In this document: piece by piece, positions 42,039 through 54,185 of the stretch
How positions within the stretch are numbered: position 1 is the stretch's first letter
Layout: every line of letters begins with the position of its first letter
From: Ahaetulla prasina
Lineage: Eukaryota; Chordata; Lepidosauria; Squamata; Colubridae
Assembly (NCBI RefSeq): GCF_028640845.1
Contig: NC_080539.1
Coordinates: 189,791,436 to 189,855,435, forward strand
Length of the DNA stretch: 64,000 bases
Direction of reading: 5' to 3'
Position numbers and translations under genes: made by a program
The notes under the pieces: generated by a model
Databases searched by the model: none
Told to the model about the DNA's origin: nothing
The model's input: only the letters and a program-made list of their open reading frames with translations

Positions 42039-44080
42039 ATCAAGAGGCAAAGCGAGCCGAATGCATGGAGCATCTGCTGAAAATTGCACAGCTGCAACAA
42101 TTTTATTGAGGTTCTGCTGAGCTCTCGTGTCCTCTGGTGGGAGCTTTTCTTGCAATTGTTTAAGCCAGAGTAATGTGGCTCTGCTGAAAAAAGAGGCCGT
42201 GGCAGCAGATTGAATGCCCAAGCGGCCCCTTGGTGCGCTCTCTGTAGCATCTGATCTGCTCGCCTGTCATCAGGACGCAAGGCCTCTTCACGCTGGCCCG
42301 GGATAGAACAACCCGCAAAGGAAGCGACAATGGGAGCATCCACCATGGGTGATTGCAATATTGATGCCAAATCGGAAGCTACATTTAAATGATACTTATC
42401 GGTAGAAGATGGAAGCGGAGCTGCCGTAGGGGATGACCATTGTGGCTTGACCACGTCGATGAACAAACAAGGGGCTGGTATCGTGTCCACAGCTCAATCC
42501 AATTCAGAAAACAGGGAATCAACCAGTCCCCGCGACGGAGTAGGGGCAGCCTCGCCCGTTGGAGAATGAAGCTGAGCTACCTTGGTGGCCTTGAAGAGCA
42601 GTAATTTAAACAAGTTAGGTGGGAACAGACCCGTGAATGCTGGCTGGTCAGGTACCATTCCCTTGTCGTTGGACAATTCCAGATCCCTGTGTTCTGTATC
42701 TTCCAGAAGAGTGGGCTTGCTGACAAGTGAACGATCGGGTGAAGTCAGCTTGTCATAAGAATGAGAATCGTCTACTTCACGATCCAGATGGCAGCTGGTG
42801 AGTACTGAGCATTCCGAAGATGCTCTGGAGGGGCATTGAAAACCCGCCCAAAGACACAGTTGAATGGTGTTGGCAATGATAGCTTCTAGGTTGTCAGGGA
42901 GAGAAACGCTGAGTCCCTCAGATTTGACAGCATTCAGAGGTAGAGGAATTGATTCTTGTGGGACAGCCACCGGCTCCAAGCGAACGTCGTCCAGAGCCAT
43001 TTGTGCAGAAGGCAAGGCAGGGGCGCCCCATAAATTGGTCATAGAAATAGGGATGGGTTCACCCTGCAACGATACTTGGTCCATGGAGATTACGCTAGGT
43101 GAAGGCTCCAGAACCTGACCCCTCATTGGTGCAAGAGCACGAGTAGAAGACATGGCAACAGCCTTGTCACAAATTTTGTGCAGGGCAAGGTCCCGCCTTT
43201 TCTTGTCTCTGCTGTGTGCCTTCGAGCCGGACTTGTGCCAGTGTGCTGTACTAACGCATGGGAGGGACCACATTCCTGCCCAGAAGCTCCATCTCCCTGG
43301 AGAGAATTGGATACATTGGCCCTTCGAGATTTGCACAAGGCCTCGGGCATGCTGACTAAGTGTTACACTGTAAGTGGGAGCTGCAATAAGGGAAGGCTGA
43401 GCAGACCTATCTACAGTAGCAGCCGGGATATGAGCAGCTTGATTGGGAATTGACCAAACAGTCAGGGGTCCCAAGAGTGACCAGTCAATAGTTCCTGCTG
43501 GTGATAAATCCCCTTAGCTTGAACAGGGCAGAGCTCAGCGCTCCTGTCAGAAATCTAAATCTGCAGTATTAAATGGCGGTAATTTCAACCAGCTGTAAAA
43601 ATCAGGCTGATTACCGGCAGAGGTGCTAAAGTCCCAGCAGTGGTAAATAAACAAAAGGCACAGCGCATCCAGGGAAGAATCCCTTCAGCCTGCTCTCAGG
43701 TCAAAGCTCAGCTATAGAGAATACACAAGTTGCAGTTGGGCAAAATGGCGCTGAATCGTTGGTGGCCATTTTCAAAATGGCGATCTTAATAAGCACGCAA
43801 AGCTCCTTAGAGAGAATTGCCATCACCGCTGATCAATGCCGGCCAAAGCTGTTCGTGTACAAAGAGGGAAGCGGTCCCAGGGCTATGGGCAATGCAAGAG
43901 GACCAAAAAGAGCCCAAGAAAGTGGAAAGGTCCGTCAGGCAAAAGGCGCCTCTGTCACTCAAGTAGCCGCCCGAACAGCTCCTGTGAAAAAAACCACTCA
44001 CAATCCGGCTTCCCTCTCGTCACGGGATCACGAAGCTCCACTATCTGACTCGCAGCAACCTTGGGAGCGCTAGACTCCAC
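42039..44080 (-). pseudogene. DIRS gag-like protein region
   Basis: Two open minus-strand stretches: 42494-43474 (326 codons, Ser/Pro-rich and unordered-looking) and 41996-42490, whose conserved part reads EEALRPDDRRADQMLQRAHQ and GAAWAFNLLPRPLF, typical of the DIRS first ORF. Upstream to 44080 further gag-like sequence is broken by stops (MVELRDPVTRGKPDCEWFFS-like). Function in the family: nucleocapsid-like. The SPIN element truncates its C-terminus. Confidence 0.6.
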
Positions 44081-44200
44081 CACTCTGACCCTGATCGCCT
44101 GTTATTAAATGCGACGAATAGAAAGCCCTTAATAAAGTACCAAGTAAAACTGAAAGGAGTTTTCCAGGCAGCCGCAAGGCCCCAGACCCAGTCAGAGCCA

Positions 44201-44945
44201 AAGCTTAATTTATAATTAAAAAGAAGAAAGAAAAAGATGGTAAATTATATGGTTTTTATATGGAGTTGACAGAATTAGATAAGATACTAAGGAACAGAAG
44301 AGAGGATGATAAAAAAAACCCTATATAGCTATTTACTAAATTAGAAGAACAACAAGTGAAGGAAACAATGATAGCCTGGGCAAAAAACTTTGATTATACG
44401 ATAGAACTAGCAAAATAGCAGCAATTATGGGATAGAAATTACAAACTAACAACGTCAACTGCATATAAAGAGAATTTGTATAAGAAGTTTTACAGATGGC
44501 ATTTGCCACCTGCAAGATGGGCAAAGATGTTTAAAGATAAATCAGCTAAATGTTGGAAATGTCATCAGACACCTGGCTCATAACATATGTGGTGGACATG
44601 TGTAGAAGAAAATATTGGATAAAAATATGTACATGGTTGGAAAAGATGATACAACATATTGATTTGAAACCTGCAATATGGGAAACATTTTATCAATGGT
44701 TAGAGGACAAATATAAAAATTAGAAATAAAAGTAGATGAATAAAATATAGAAAATAGTTAATAGAGTTAAGTAAATTAGAGAATGTAAAGTGTTAGATAT
44801 TTAATGTATTGGTAAAGAATAGATTAAATAATTAATATGATTGTAAATTTTAACTGTTATTGCACAAACATTGGTACCCAGACGACACATTGTTTAACGG
44901 AAGATGGATTATTTGTACTAAAATAAAATAAAATAATTAGATATT
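44201..44945 (+). pseudogene. L1 ORF2 C-terminal fragment and 3' end
   Basis: Plus-strand: YKENLYKKFYRWHLPPARWA and AKCWKCHQTPGS (zinc-knuckle-like CWKCH of L1 ORF2) near 44460-44580, with stops, then a 3' UTR ending ggtacccagacgacacattg and aaaataaaataaaa at 44945. Confidence 0.75.
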
Positions 44946-45399
44946 TAAAAAAGACCATATAACATGGCTGACAGATGGATCACCAAAAAGGTAGAGGTGA
45001 TCCAAAATAAAAGGTTAATGGGGCTAAAGTTAATACTAAGGCAATATCAGTCTTAAAGCAAAGAATGCTACCAACTGGGCTAGAACAATCCAGTCATCTA
45101 CTACTGAATGACAGTCAGCCTTCGACACATTGTCTAATCTTTGTAATATCCTGAACAACTAAACCTGCTACAAAAAGAGCTTGAGTGGGTAGACCCCATT
45201 GGTTTGATTCTGAATGCCAGCAGCTGAAAAAGAAATTTAAAGCAACCATGAGGCTTGCCCAGAACTTGAATTGGCTGCTAAAAGTCATAACTCAGCAATA
45301 TTCTGGCATTCAGTAGCAGCTCTAAAGGAACTATCAGGTCCCATATATTTCTATAGGGATGCTGGCATTTTGGTGGGAGAGGGGAGGCTTGGGGACGAT
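44946..45399. other. Unassigned region before the Gypsy LTR
   Basis: No conserved motif seen. It may include decayed L1 or Gypsy sequence. The LTR-like part starts at about 45400. Confidence 0.3.
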
Positions 45400-47885
45400 C
45401 TCTGTATGAAGTTCCTGTTTCTATTTCCTGGATTGCTTTGCTGTAACTTTCAGGGCCTTGGGAGAGGGAAAGGAATGTGCCTCAAGCCAGGTGCCTTATC
45501 TCGTCTCTGGAGAAGAGCAGCAGCATTGCCTGGGAGACTGGCGTTTATCTCCTTCTCAGCCTGGGTTTCTTATAATATCTTTACATCTTGGAATTGGCTT
45601 GACAATTTACTGGACTTTGGAAGGGGCTCTGTCTGCACTGGTTTAATTTACTGTTTTAAGCAGGAAACTTAATTTCTGCCTAGATCTCTTGCTATCACTA
45701 GCTTCCAATAAAAGTTCCTTTTGAAATGGCTTCTGTTTCAAGAGTCCTGCTTTCTTGAGAGGATTGGAGGTTGGTAAGACCTTACATTAAGCAGAAATTA
45801 CAAACTGGTCAACCCAGAGGCAATAGCCCTATGGTGGGGACCATGCACACCATGTCTATCCAGGACAGTGACCACAAAGAGGCTGAATGCTGGGGAGAAA
45901 CCCCCACCAAGACCCAGGAAGAAGAAACCCTCAGTGCCTGGACTGAGGAGAATATCACCTCAAGCAGCACTACCAAGCCGAGGTGGTTCATCGGCATTGG
46001 GAAGAAGGAAGGCTGGGACGGCAGAGCTAAGGAAGTCACCCTCACCCTCGGGAGCCACCAGCTCGGTTGGAAGCGTAAGCTGGAAAACCTCTAAGATGAT
46101 GAACTGTAAGAAGCTCTGGACTGGTCCAACCAGCTCCTGAGAGAAGCCATGAACCTCATGAGGGAGCCCCCCCCAATGGCATGCGGATCCAGAGTGCCCT
46201 GGCTTGCACTGTGGGCAAGGACGCAACACGAAAGGAGGCTACTGACAAGCGAGAGGGGTCCCCAACCCCAGAGATATCTGCTGAAGCTGCAGGAGCCACT
46301 GGAGAGTCCACCGCCACCACAGAAGAGCTGCCCCATAGGGACCCTGGCACAAGACACAGCCTGCGACTTGGCAGGAGGCTTTCCCCTCTAGAGCAAAAGG
46401 TGTTCCCTCTTGGCATCAAGTTCGATGGCGACCCCCAGCAACTGGGATTTCTCCTCACTCATATACTGACCTACATGCAAGCGTATGGGAAGGACCTGGA
46501 TGGGGAGAAACAGGCTCAAGCTCAATCCCTCCAAGACGGAGTGGCTGTGGATGCCGGCAACCCGGTACAGTCAGCTGCAGCCACAGCTAACTGTTGGGGG
46601 CGAGTCATTGGCCCCGATGGAGAGGGTGCGCAACTTGGGCGTTCTCCTGGATGGGCGGTTGTCTTTTGAAGATCACTTGACGACCGTCTCCAGGACAGCT
46701 TTTTATCAGGTCCGCCTGATTCGCCAGTTGCGCCCCTTCCTTGACCGGGATGCCCTATGCACGGTCACTCATGCTCTTGTTACCTCTTGCTTGGATTACT
46801 GCAATGCTCTCTACATGGGGCTCCCCTTGAAGAGCACCCGGAGGCTCCAGTTGGTTCAGAATGCAGCTGCGCGGGTGATAGAGGGAGGCACACGTGGCTC
46901 CCATGTAACACCACTCCTGCGCAGACTGCACTGGCTACCTGTGGTCTTTCGGGTGCACTTCAAGGTGTTGGTTACTACCTTTAAAGCGCTCCATGGCTTA
47001 GGGCCGGGTTACTTACGGGACCGCCTACTGCTATCGATTGCCTCCCACCGACCCGTGCGCTCTCACAGAGAGGGACTCCTCAGGGTGCCGTCTGCCAAGC
47101 AATGTCGGCTGGCGGCCCCCAGGGGAAGGGCCATCTCTGTGGGGGCTCCCACCCTCTGGAATGAACTTCCCCCAGGACTCCATCAACTGCTTGACCTTCG
47201 GACCTTCCACCGCGAGTTGAAGACATACCTATTTATTCGCGCAGGACTGGCATAGAAATTTTTAGTAGTTTTTAATATTTGGATTTAAATTTTATGGGGT
47301 TTTATGGTTTTAAATGGATTTTAATTTGGCCTTATATTTAATAAGTTTTTTAATTATTGTTTTATTGTGCACTTTTCACTGTTTTATTTGGCTGTGAACC
47401 GCCCTGGGTCCTTCGGGAGAAGGGCGGTATAAAAATCTAATAAATGAAATGAAATGACCTCACCATAGAAGGGGCCAAGGTCAGAGTTGTCAACTTGGCC
47501 TTAGAAGGAGCAGCTGCATGTTGGATCATGACCCTCCACAATGCCCCGGAGCTCTGCAATTTTAACTGTCTCATGACAGCACTGAAACGGAGGTTGAGGA
47601 CCTCCCACATGCTGACCACAGGGCTAGAGACTGCATCAAGCACGTCAGACAGGGGCGCCAGCCAGTAGCTGAATACACTGAAGAATTTCGGGACTTGGCC
47701 TACCGCATAGATTGGCCAGAGGAAATACTCGTGAGCTGGTTCAAGGATGGTCTTGACAATGACCTGTACAATGCCTATGTTGCCCGCGGAGCCCCAGTCC
47801 GCCTGAACAACTGGTACATGTTGGCTGAGGAAGCTGAAATCGACCAAACTTCAAACCATATCGGCAGAAGAGGTTGTAGTAACTA
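45400..47885 (+). mobile_element. Gypsy 5' part: LTR-like region and gag, split by an L2
   Basis: LTR-like sequence about 45400-45790 (ending gaccttaca|ttaag, as in the other Gypsy LTRs), then gag frames at 45846-46094, 46181-46490, and after an L2 at 47459-47885. Gag phrases: LALEGAAACWIM, RQPVAEYTEEFRDLAYRIDW and LYNAYVARGAPVRLNNWYML, homologous to the gag at 25635-26087. Pol is absent because an L3 begins at 47888. Confidence 0.7.
46496..47458 (+). mobile_element. L2 LINE, 5'-truncated, open frame
   Basis: Starts after the YADD region ([19 protein letters not shown]) and remains open to 47255 (about 253 codons; [40 protein letters not shown]). It ends with the ccgccctgggtccttcggga hairpin and a tail. 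A short gacct repeat flanks it. Confidence 0.85.
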
Positions 47886-47887
47886 GA

Positions 47888-49211
47888 TGGGTGTCGATTT
47901 TAGGTCGTGAGATATGGTATAACCTAGAAATTTGAAGGTCTCTACTGTTGATACTGTATTGTCTAATATTGTGAGAGGTGGCAGTATGAGAGAGTTTATC
48001 CTAAAGTCTACCACCATTTCTACGGTTTTGAGTGTGTTCAGTTCCAGATTGTTCTGGTCGCACCACGAGGCTAGTTGTTCATCCTCCCGTCTGTATGCGG
48101 ATTCATCATTATCTCGAATGAGATCGATCACTGTTGTGTCATCTGTGAACTTCGATAGTTTAACAGATGGATCATTTGAGATGCAGTCATTGGTATATAG
48201 AGAAATGGAGAGAGCACACAGCTTTGTGGGGCCCCTGAGCTAATTGTACAGGTATCTGATGTGATTCTGCTTAGCTTCACCTGCTGCTTCCTGTCTATTA
48301 GGAGGTTTATGATCCATTTACAAGTGTGTTCAGGTACCGCTAGCTGGTTTAGCTTAGATTAGAAGAACGTCTGGAATGATGGTATTGAATGCTGAACTAA
48401 AGTCTACAAAGAGGACCCTTGCGTAGGTCTTTGGAGATTCAAGATGTTGTAGGATGTAGTGCAGAGCCATATTAACAGCAGCATCTGTTGATCTATTTGC
48501 TTGAAATGCAAATTGCAAGGGGTCTAACAGCGGATCCATGATGGTTTTCAAGTGGAACAGCACTAGCCTTTCAAAAGTTTTCATGACTACAGATGTTAGA
48601 GCAACTGGTCTGCAGTCATTCAGTTCCTTGATGGTGGGCTTCTTTGGCACTGGGATGATAGTAGAGCATTTGAAGCAAGAAGGAACATAGCACATCTCTA
48701 ATGACTTATTGAAGATATGGGTGAAGATGGGGCCAATTGGTCAGCACAAACTTTTAAGCAAGAAGGAGTTATCTTGTCTGGGCCTGGAGCTTTTCCTGGC
48801 TTTTGTCTGTGAAATAGATCTTGCACTTCCTTCTCTGTGATCACTAGGGGTTGTGAACCCAATGAGATGGGGTCTGTTGTAGGAGGTTTGGCTGTGGTTG
48901 GTGTGTCTGAGATGGGGGTTGTGGAGATAGGTGGCTGTAGTTTCCTTTCAAACCTGCAGTAAAACATGTTCGGGTCATCTGCCAGTTGTTGATTTCCTTC
49001 AGACTGGGAAGAAGGTTTGCCTTAGCCAGTGATACTTTTAAGAGTTTTACAAATGTTTGCTGGTTCATTTGTTGAGAACTGATTCTCTAGCTTTTTTTGA
49101 GTAGCTTCTTTTTGCTGCTCTGATCTCCCTTGTTAATACATTTCTGGCCTGATTGTACAGCATTTTATCACCTTTTCTGTAGGCTTCCTCTTTGGAATGA
49201 CATAGCTGCTT
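47888..49211 (-). mobile_element. CR1-L3 type LINE fragment (minus)
   Basis: RT part without the 3' end: KLSKFTDDTTVIDLIRDN-like sequence (47900-48160), [17 protein letters not shown] and [20 protein letters not shown] (48354-48695), and the linker before RT (48698-49200). Frames are broken by several indels. It joins Gypsy gag on the left and an L1 tail on the right. Confidence 0.8.
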
Positions 49212-49368
49212 GTTATGTATATTAGTATTAAGTTAAGAGTAGACAAATAATGAATATGGCTCTAAATATTAATTGTTATTGCACAAGACATTTGTACCCG
49301 ATGACATACCGTTTAATGAAATATTGATTGTTTATATTAAAATAAAATTTATTTTTATTTTTTTTTAA
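49212..49368 (+). mobile_element. L1 3' end fragment
   Basis: Contains attgcacaagacatttgtac, as in the L1 tail at 44862, and ends aaaataaaatttattttt. No coding sequence. Confidence 0.55.
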
Positions 49369-49505
49369 AAGAGAGAGAGATGGAAGGAACCTTGAGGTCA
49401 TCTAGCCTAACCCACTGCTCTCACAGGAAAGTATTTCTGATAAATGCCTACCCAGTCTCTTCTTAAAAGCTTCCAGTGATGGGGCACCCACAACTTCTAA
49501 AAGAA
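49369..49505 (-). mobile_element. CR1 3' end fragment
   Basis: Reverse strand of the CR1 tail (ggaaccttgaggtcatctag), like that at about 1110-1240 in the first CR1. Confidence 0.7.
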
Positions 49506-50615
49506 ATTTAAATTTAAAACCTACAAACTACGATGACCCCTCCTCAAGAAGCCTTCCCTGGACCCAGCTATTTTGGGTAATTATCGTCCAGTCTCCAACC
49601 TTCGCTTTATGGCGAAGGTTGTAGAGAGTGTGGTGGCATGGCAGCTTCCCCGGTACCTGGATGAAGCTGTCTATCTAGACCTGTTCCAGTCCGGCTTCCG
49701 GTCCGGATATAGCACGGAGACAGCTTTGGTCGCGTTGGTGGATGACCTCTGGAGGGCCAGGGATAGGGGTTGTTCCTCTGCCCTGGTCCTGTTAGATCTC
49801 TCAGTGGCATTTGATACCATCGACCATGGTATCCTGCTGCACCGGTTGGAGAGTTTGGGAGTGGGAGGCACCATTTATCGGTGATTCTCCTCCTATCTCT
49901 CTGACCGGTCGCAGACGGAGTTGACGGGAGGGCAGAGATCGACCGCGAGGCGCCTTACTTGTGGGGTGCCTCGGGGTTGATTCTCTCGCCTCTCCTGTTC
50001 AACATCTATATGAAGCCGTTGGGCGAGGTCATCAGTGGCTTTGGGGTGAGTTACCAGCTGTACGCTGATGATACTCAGCTGTACTTTTCCACCCCAGGCC
50101 ACCCCAATGAAGCCGTCAAAGTGCTGTCCCGGTGCCTGGAAGCCGTACGGGTCTGGATGGGGAGAAACAGACTCAGGCTCAATCCATCCAAGACGGAGTG
50201 GCTGTGGATGCCGGCACCCCGGTACAGTCAGCTGCAACCGCGGCTGACTGTTGGGGGCGAGTCATTGGCCCCAACAGAAAGGGTGCGCAACTTGGGCGTT
50301 CTCCTGGATGGACGGCTGTCATTTGAAGATCAATTGGCGGCCGTCTCCAGGAGAGCCTTTTACCAGGTTCGTCTGGTTCGCCAGTTGCGCCCCTTTCTTG
50401 ACCGGGATTTATTATTTTATTTATTTATTATTCGAATTTATATACCGCCCTATCTCCCAAAGGACTCAGGGCGGTTCACAGGCATATAAAACATCAATAT
50501 ACAAATTAAAATAATCCTTAAAAAACTTATTCTAACGCCCAGATAATTAAAAATAGAAATATAAATATAAAATATAAATATTAAAATCAATTTAAAACCC
50601 CTCTAAATTTAAAAT

Positions 50616-51329
50616 CTAAGCCAGTCCTGCACAGATGAATAAATGTGTCTTGAGCTCGCGACGGAAGGTTCGAAGGTCAGGAAGTTGACGGAGTCCTGGG
50701 GGGAGTTCGTTCCAGAGGGTGGGAGCCCCCACAGAGAAGGCCCTTCCCCTGGGCGTCGCCAAACGACACTGCCTAGCTGACGGCACCCTGAGGAGTCCCT
50801 CTCTGTGAGAGCGCACGGGTCGGTGAGAGGTATCTGGTCGCAGTAGGCGGTCCCGTAGATAACCCGGCCCTATGCCATGGAGCGCTTTAAAGGTGGTCAC
50901 CAAAACCTTGAAGCGCACCCGGAAGGCCACAGGTAGCCAGTGCAGCCTGCGCAGGATGGGTGTTATGCGGGAGCCACGAGGGGCCCCCTCTATCACCCGC
51001 GCAGCCGCATTCTGGACTAACTGCAGCCTCCGGATGCCCTTCAAGGGAAGCCCCATGTAGAGAGCGTTGCAGTAATCCAGGCGAGACGTCACAAGAGCGT
51101 GAGTGACCGTGCATAGGGCCTCCCGGTCCAGAAAGGGGCGCAACTGGCGCACCAGGCGAACCTGGTAGAACGCTCTCCTGGAGACGGCCGTCAAATGATC
51201 TTCTAGAGACAGCCGTTCATCCAGGAGGACGCCTAAGTTGCGCACCCTCTCCATCGGGGCCAATGACTCGCCACCGATGGTCAGCCATGGATTTAGCTGA
51301 CTGTACCGGGATGCGGCATCCACAGCCAC
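50616..51329 (-). CDS. L2 RT C-terminal domain (open, 237 aa)
   Basis: An uninterrupted frame from [20 protein letters not shown] to the natural stop (TFRRELKTHLFICAGLA). It corresponds to the last 60% of the L2 frame at 8007-9194 and shares [20 protein letters not shown]. The upstream YADD part (51340-51480) is shifted by small indels, so the whole ORF is not intact. Confidence 0.75.
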   Translation of the reverse strand: MAVDAASRYSQLNPWLTIGGESLAPMERVRNLGVLLDERLSLEDHLTAVSRRAFYQVRLVRQLRPFLDREALCTVTHALVTSRLDYCNALYMGLPLKGIRRLQLVQNAAARVIEGAPRGSRITPILRRLHWLPVAFRVRFKVLVTTFKALHGIGPGYLRDRLLRPDTSHRPVRSHREGLLRVPSARQCRLATPRGRAFSVGAPTLWNELPPGLRQLPDLRTFRRELKTHLFICAGLA

Positions 51330-52464
51330 TCTGTCTTGGAGGATTGAGCTTGAGCCTGTTTCTCCCCATCCAGACCCGCACGGCCTCCAGACACCGGGAC
51401 AGCACTTCGATAGCTTCGCTGGGGTGGTCCGTGTGAAAAGTACAGCTGGGTGTCATCCGCGACAGCTGGTACCTCACACGAACCCACTGATGATCTCACC
51501 CAGTGGCTTCATGTAGATGTTGAACAGAAGGGGCGAGAGGATCGATCCCCGCGGCACCCCACAAGTGAGGCGCCCGGGCCGACCTCTGCCCCTGTCAACA
51601 CCGACTGCGACCGGTCGGAGAGATAGGAGGAGAACCACCGATAAACGGTGCCTCCCACTCCCAATCCTCCAACCGGCGCAGCAGGATACCATGGTCGATG
51701 GTATCGAAAGCCGCTGAGAGGTCTAATAGGACCAGGGCAGAGGAACAACCCCTATCCTGGCCCTCCAGAGATCATCCACCAACGCGACCAAAGCCGTCTC
51801 CGTGCTGTAACCGGGCGGAAACCGGACTGGAACGGGTCTAGATAGACAGTTTCATCCAGGTGCAAGGAAACTGATATGCCACCATACTCTCAACAACCTT
51901 CGCCAAGCGGGTTGGAGACCGGACGATAATTACCTAAAACAGCCGGGTCCAGGAAGGCTTCTTGAGGAGGGCCTCACCACCGCCTCTTTCAAGGCGGCCG
52001 GAAAGACACCTCCACCAAAGAAGCGCCAGAATCGCCTGAGCCAGCCTCGTGTCACCTCCTGCGTGGCCAGCACCAACCAGGAGGGGCACGGGTCCAGTAA
52101 ACATGTGGTGGCATTCAGCCTCCCAACAACCTGTCCATGTCCTCGGAGCGACAGGGTCAAACTCATCCCATAAAATGTCACCAAGACCACCTCAGCCGCC
52201 TCACCAGATCATAATCTTGGTCCAAACCATCGCGAAGCTGAACGATTTTATCGTATAGATAACCGTTAAACTCCTCAGCCCGTCCCTGCAACGGGTCATC
52301 CCGCTCCCCCTGGTGTAGGAGGGAGCGGGTCACCCGAAACAGGGCGGCTGGGCGGTTATCTGCCGATGCAATGAGGGAGGAGGCGAGCTACGCCTCGCTT
52401 CCTCAATGCCACTAGGTAAGCCCTAGTATAGGACTTCACTAGTGTCCGATCAGCTTCTGAACGG

Positions 52465-53392
52465 CTAGACCTCCAAGAACTCTCTAGGCGTCTTCTCCGG
52501 CGCTTCATCCCTCTCAGCTCCTCGGAGAACCAAGGAGCCGGTTGGGACCTGCGCCGGGTCAGAGGCCGCAAAGGCACGACCCGGTCTAAGGCCCCCGCCG
52601 CGGCCCCGTTCCCAGGCCGCAACAAGTTCCTCAGCCGAGCCGTGAGCCAGACCCTCAGGAAATGGCCCAAGCTCCGTCCGAACCCTCCGGTCCATCAGGC
52701 GCCTGGGACGGAACCAACGTGTCGGCTCCGCCTCCCCGCGGTGGTGAATGGCGGTCAGAAAGTCCAGGCGAAGAAGAGAGTGATCTGACCATGACAAAGG
52801 TTCAGTGACTATTTCCTTTAAGTCCAGATCTCTCAACCACTGACCAGAGACAAAAATCAGGTCCAGAGTGCCACCCCCAATGTGAGTAGGGCCATCAACT
52901 ACTTGGGTCAGGTCCAAGGCCGTCATGGAATCCATGAACTCCCGAGCTGTTGTCGATGACGAGCCGGACGATGGCAAGTTAAAGTCCCCATGACTAAAAG
53001 TCTGGGGGTCTCAACTGCCACCCCGCCAGCACCTCCAGGAGCTCGGGCAGGGCAGCTGTCACGCAGCAAGGAGCCAGGTACGTGATCAGCAAACCCATCT
53101 GGCACCTATGACCCCATCTCACAAAGAGGGATTCGCACCCGGCAATCTGAGGTACAGTGGTCTCCCTCGGCTCTAGGCTCTCTCTAATCACAACCGCCAC
53201 CCCCCCACCCCTACCCTGGGCCCTCGGCTGATGGAATGCACGGGAACCCGGTGGGCACATCTCAACAAGGGGCACACCCCCTTCCGTGCCCAGCCAGGTT
53301 TCCGTAACGCCTATAAGGTCCGCAGCGCCCCCCTGGATAAGGTCGTATATTAGGGGGGCCTTATTAACTACGGACCGTGCGTTGCATAACAT
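52465..53392 (-). pseudogene. L2 apurinic-like endonuclease
   Basis: Minus strand: [20 protein letters not shown], then [15 protein letters not shown] (catalytic Glu of the TETW motif), [14 protein letters not shown], and after a shift LDLTQVVDGPTHIGGGTLDL and SWSDHSLLRLDF (catalytic SDH). These are the EEP-family endonuclease landmarks. One frameshift near 52980 breaks it. Role in the family: nicks target DNA to prime reverse transcription. Confidence 0.82.
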
Positions 53393-54185
53393 CAGCCGAA
53401 GGCCCAGGCTCTGGGGGTCTTGACCATCCGGGGAACGGGAAAAGGACGGGGATCGATGCCTTATGCTCAGTCACTCACGCTCTTGTCACTTCTCGTCTGG
53501 ATTATTGCAATGCTCTCTACATGGGGCTATCCCTGAAGTGCACTCGGAGGCTTCAGTTAGTCCAGAATGCAGCTGCGCAGGTGATTGAGGGAGCCACATG
53601 TTGCTCCCGGGTAACACCGCTCCTGCGCAGTCTGCACTGGCTACCTGTGGTCTTTCGGGTGCGCTTCAAGGTATTGGTTACCACCTTTAAAGCGCTCCAT
53701 GGCTTAGGGCCCGGGTACTTACGGGACCGCCTGCTGTTACCTTATGCCTCCCACCGACCCGTACGCTCACACAGAGAGGGTCTTCTCAGGGTGCCGTCCC
53801 TCAAGCAATGTCAGCTGGCGGCCCCCAGGGGAAGGGCCTTCTCTGTTGGAGCACCTACCCTCTGGAACGAACTTCCCCCAGGTTTGCGTCAACTACCTGA
53901 CCTTCAGACTTTTCGCCGTGAATTGAAAACGCACTTGTTTATTCAAGCGGGACTGGCTTAACTTTTTTAAATTTTTTGAATTTTAATAATTTTAACGGGG
54001 GTATTTTATTTTTGGGTCAAATTTGACGGTTTTAATTTTTGGCCAATTATATAATATGTTATTTTAACTGTTGTTTTAATTTGTATATTGCACTGTTTTA
54101 ATCTGGCTGTACACTGCCCTGAGTCCTTCGGGGGAAGGGCGGTATAAAAATCTAAATAATAAATAAATAAATAAATAAATAATAT

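Larger units (their letters stand above)
38370..44200 (-). mobile_element. DIRS retrotransposon (tyrosine recombinase type)
   Basis: Minus-strand order: gag-like region (about 44080-41100), RT (41066-40702 and 40125-39480), RNase H (39460-38950), tyrosine recombinase (38950-38370, truncated). RT and YR together without an integrase define DIRS elements. It is split by a solo LTR (40131-40701) and by a SPIN hAT element (41533-42038). The terminal repeats are not recognisable. Frames are broken at several points, but motif quality is good. Confidence 0.8.
50410..53444 (-). mobile_element. L2 LINE (minus), nearly full length
   Basis: Minus-strand order: endonuclease (53392-52465), RT (about 52400-51217, frameshifted), RT C-terminus (51329-50616, open), 3' hairpin near 50440. 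It is the only L2 here that keeps its endonuclease, so it is about 3 kb long. It inserted into another L2 in the opposite direction. Confidence 0.82.
49510..54185 (+). mobile_element. L2 LINE (plus), split by an inverted L2
   Basis: Segments 49510-50409 and 53453-54185 form one plus-strand L2: RT start (MGNYRPVSNLRFMAKVVESV), [19 protein letters not shown], an in-frame TGA where Trp is expected (about 49883), [30 protein letters not shown], then after the insertion [20 protein letters not shown] and the C-terminus (frame open to 53961) with the usual 3' hairpin and (AAAT)n. Flanks gaccgggat / gacggggat suggest an imperfect TSD for the inserted L2. Confidence 0.82.

Noticed and set aside
41775..42221. 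148-codon minus-strand frame as a single protein
   Set aside because: It crosses the SPIN insertion boundary, so its two halves are unrelated.
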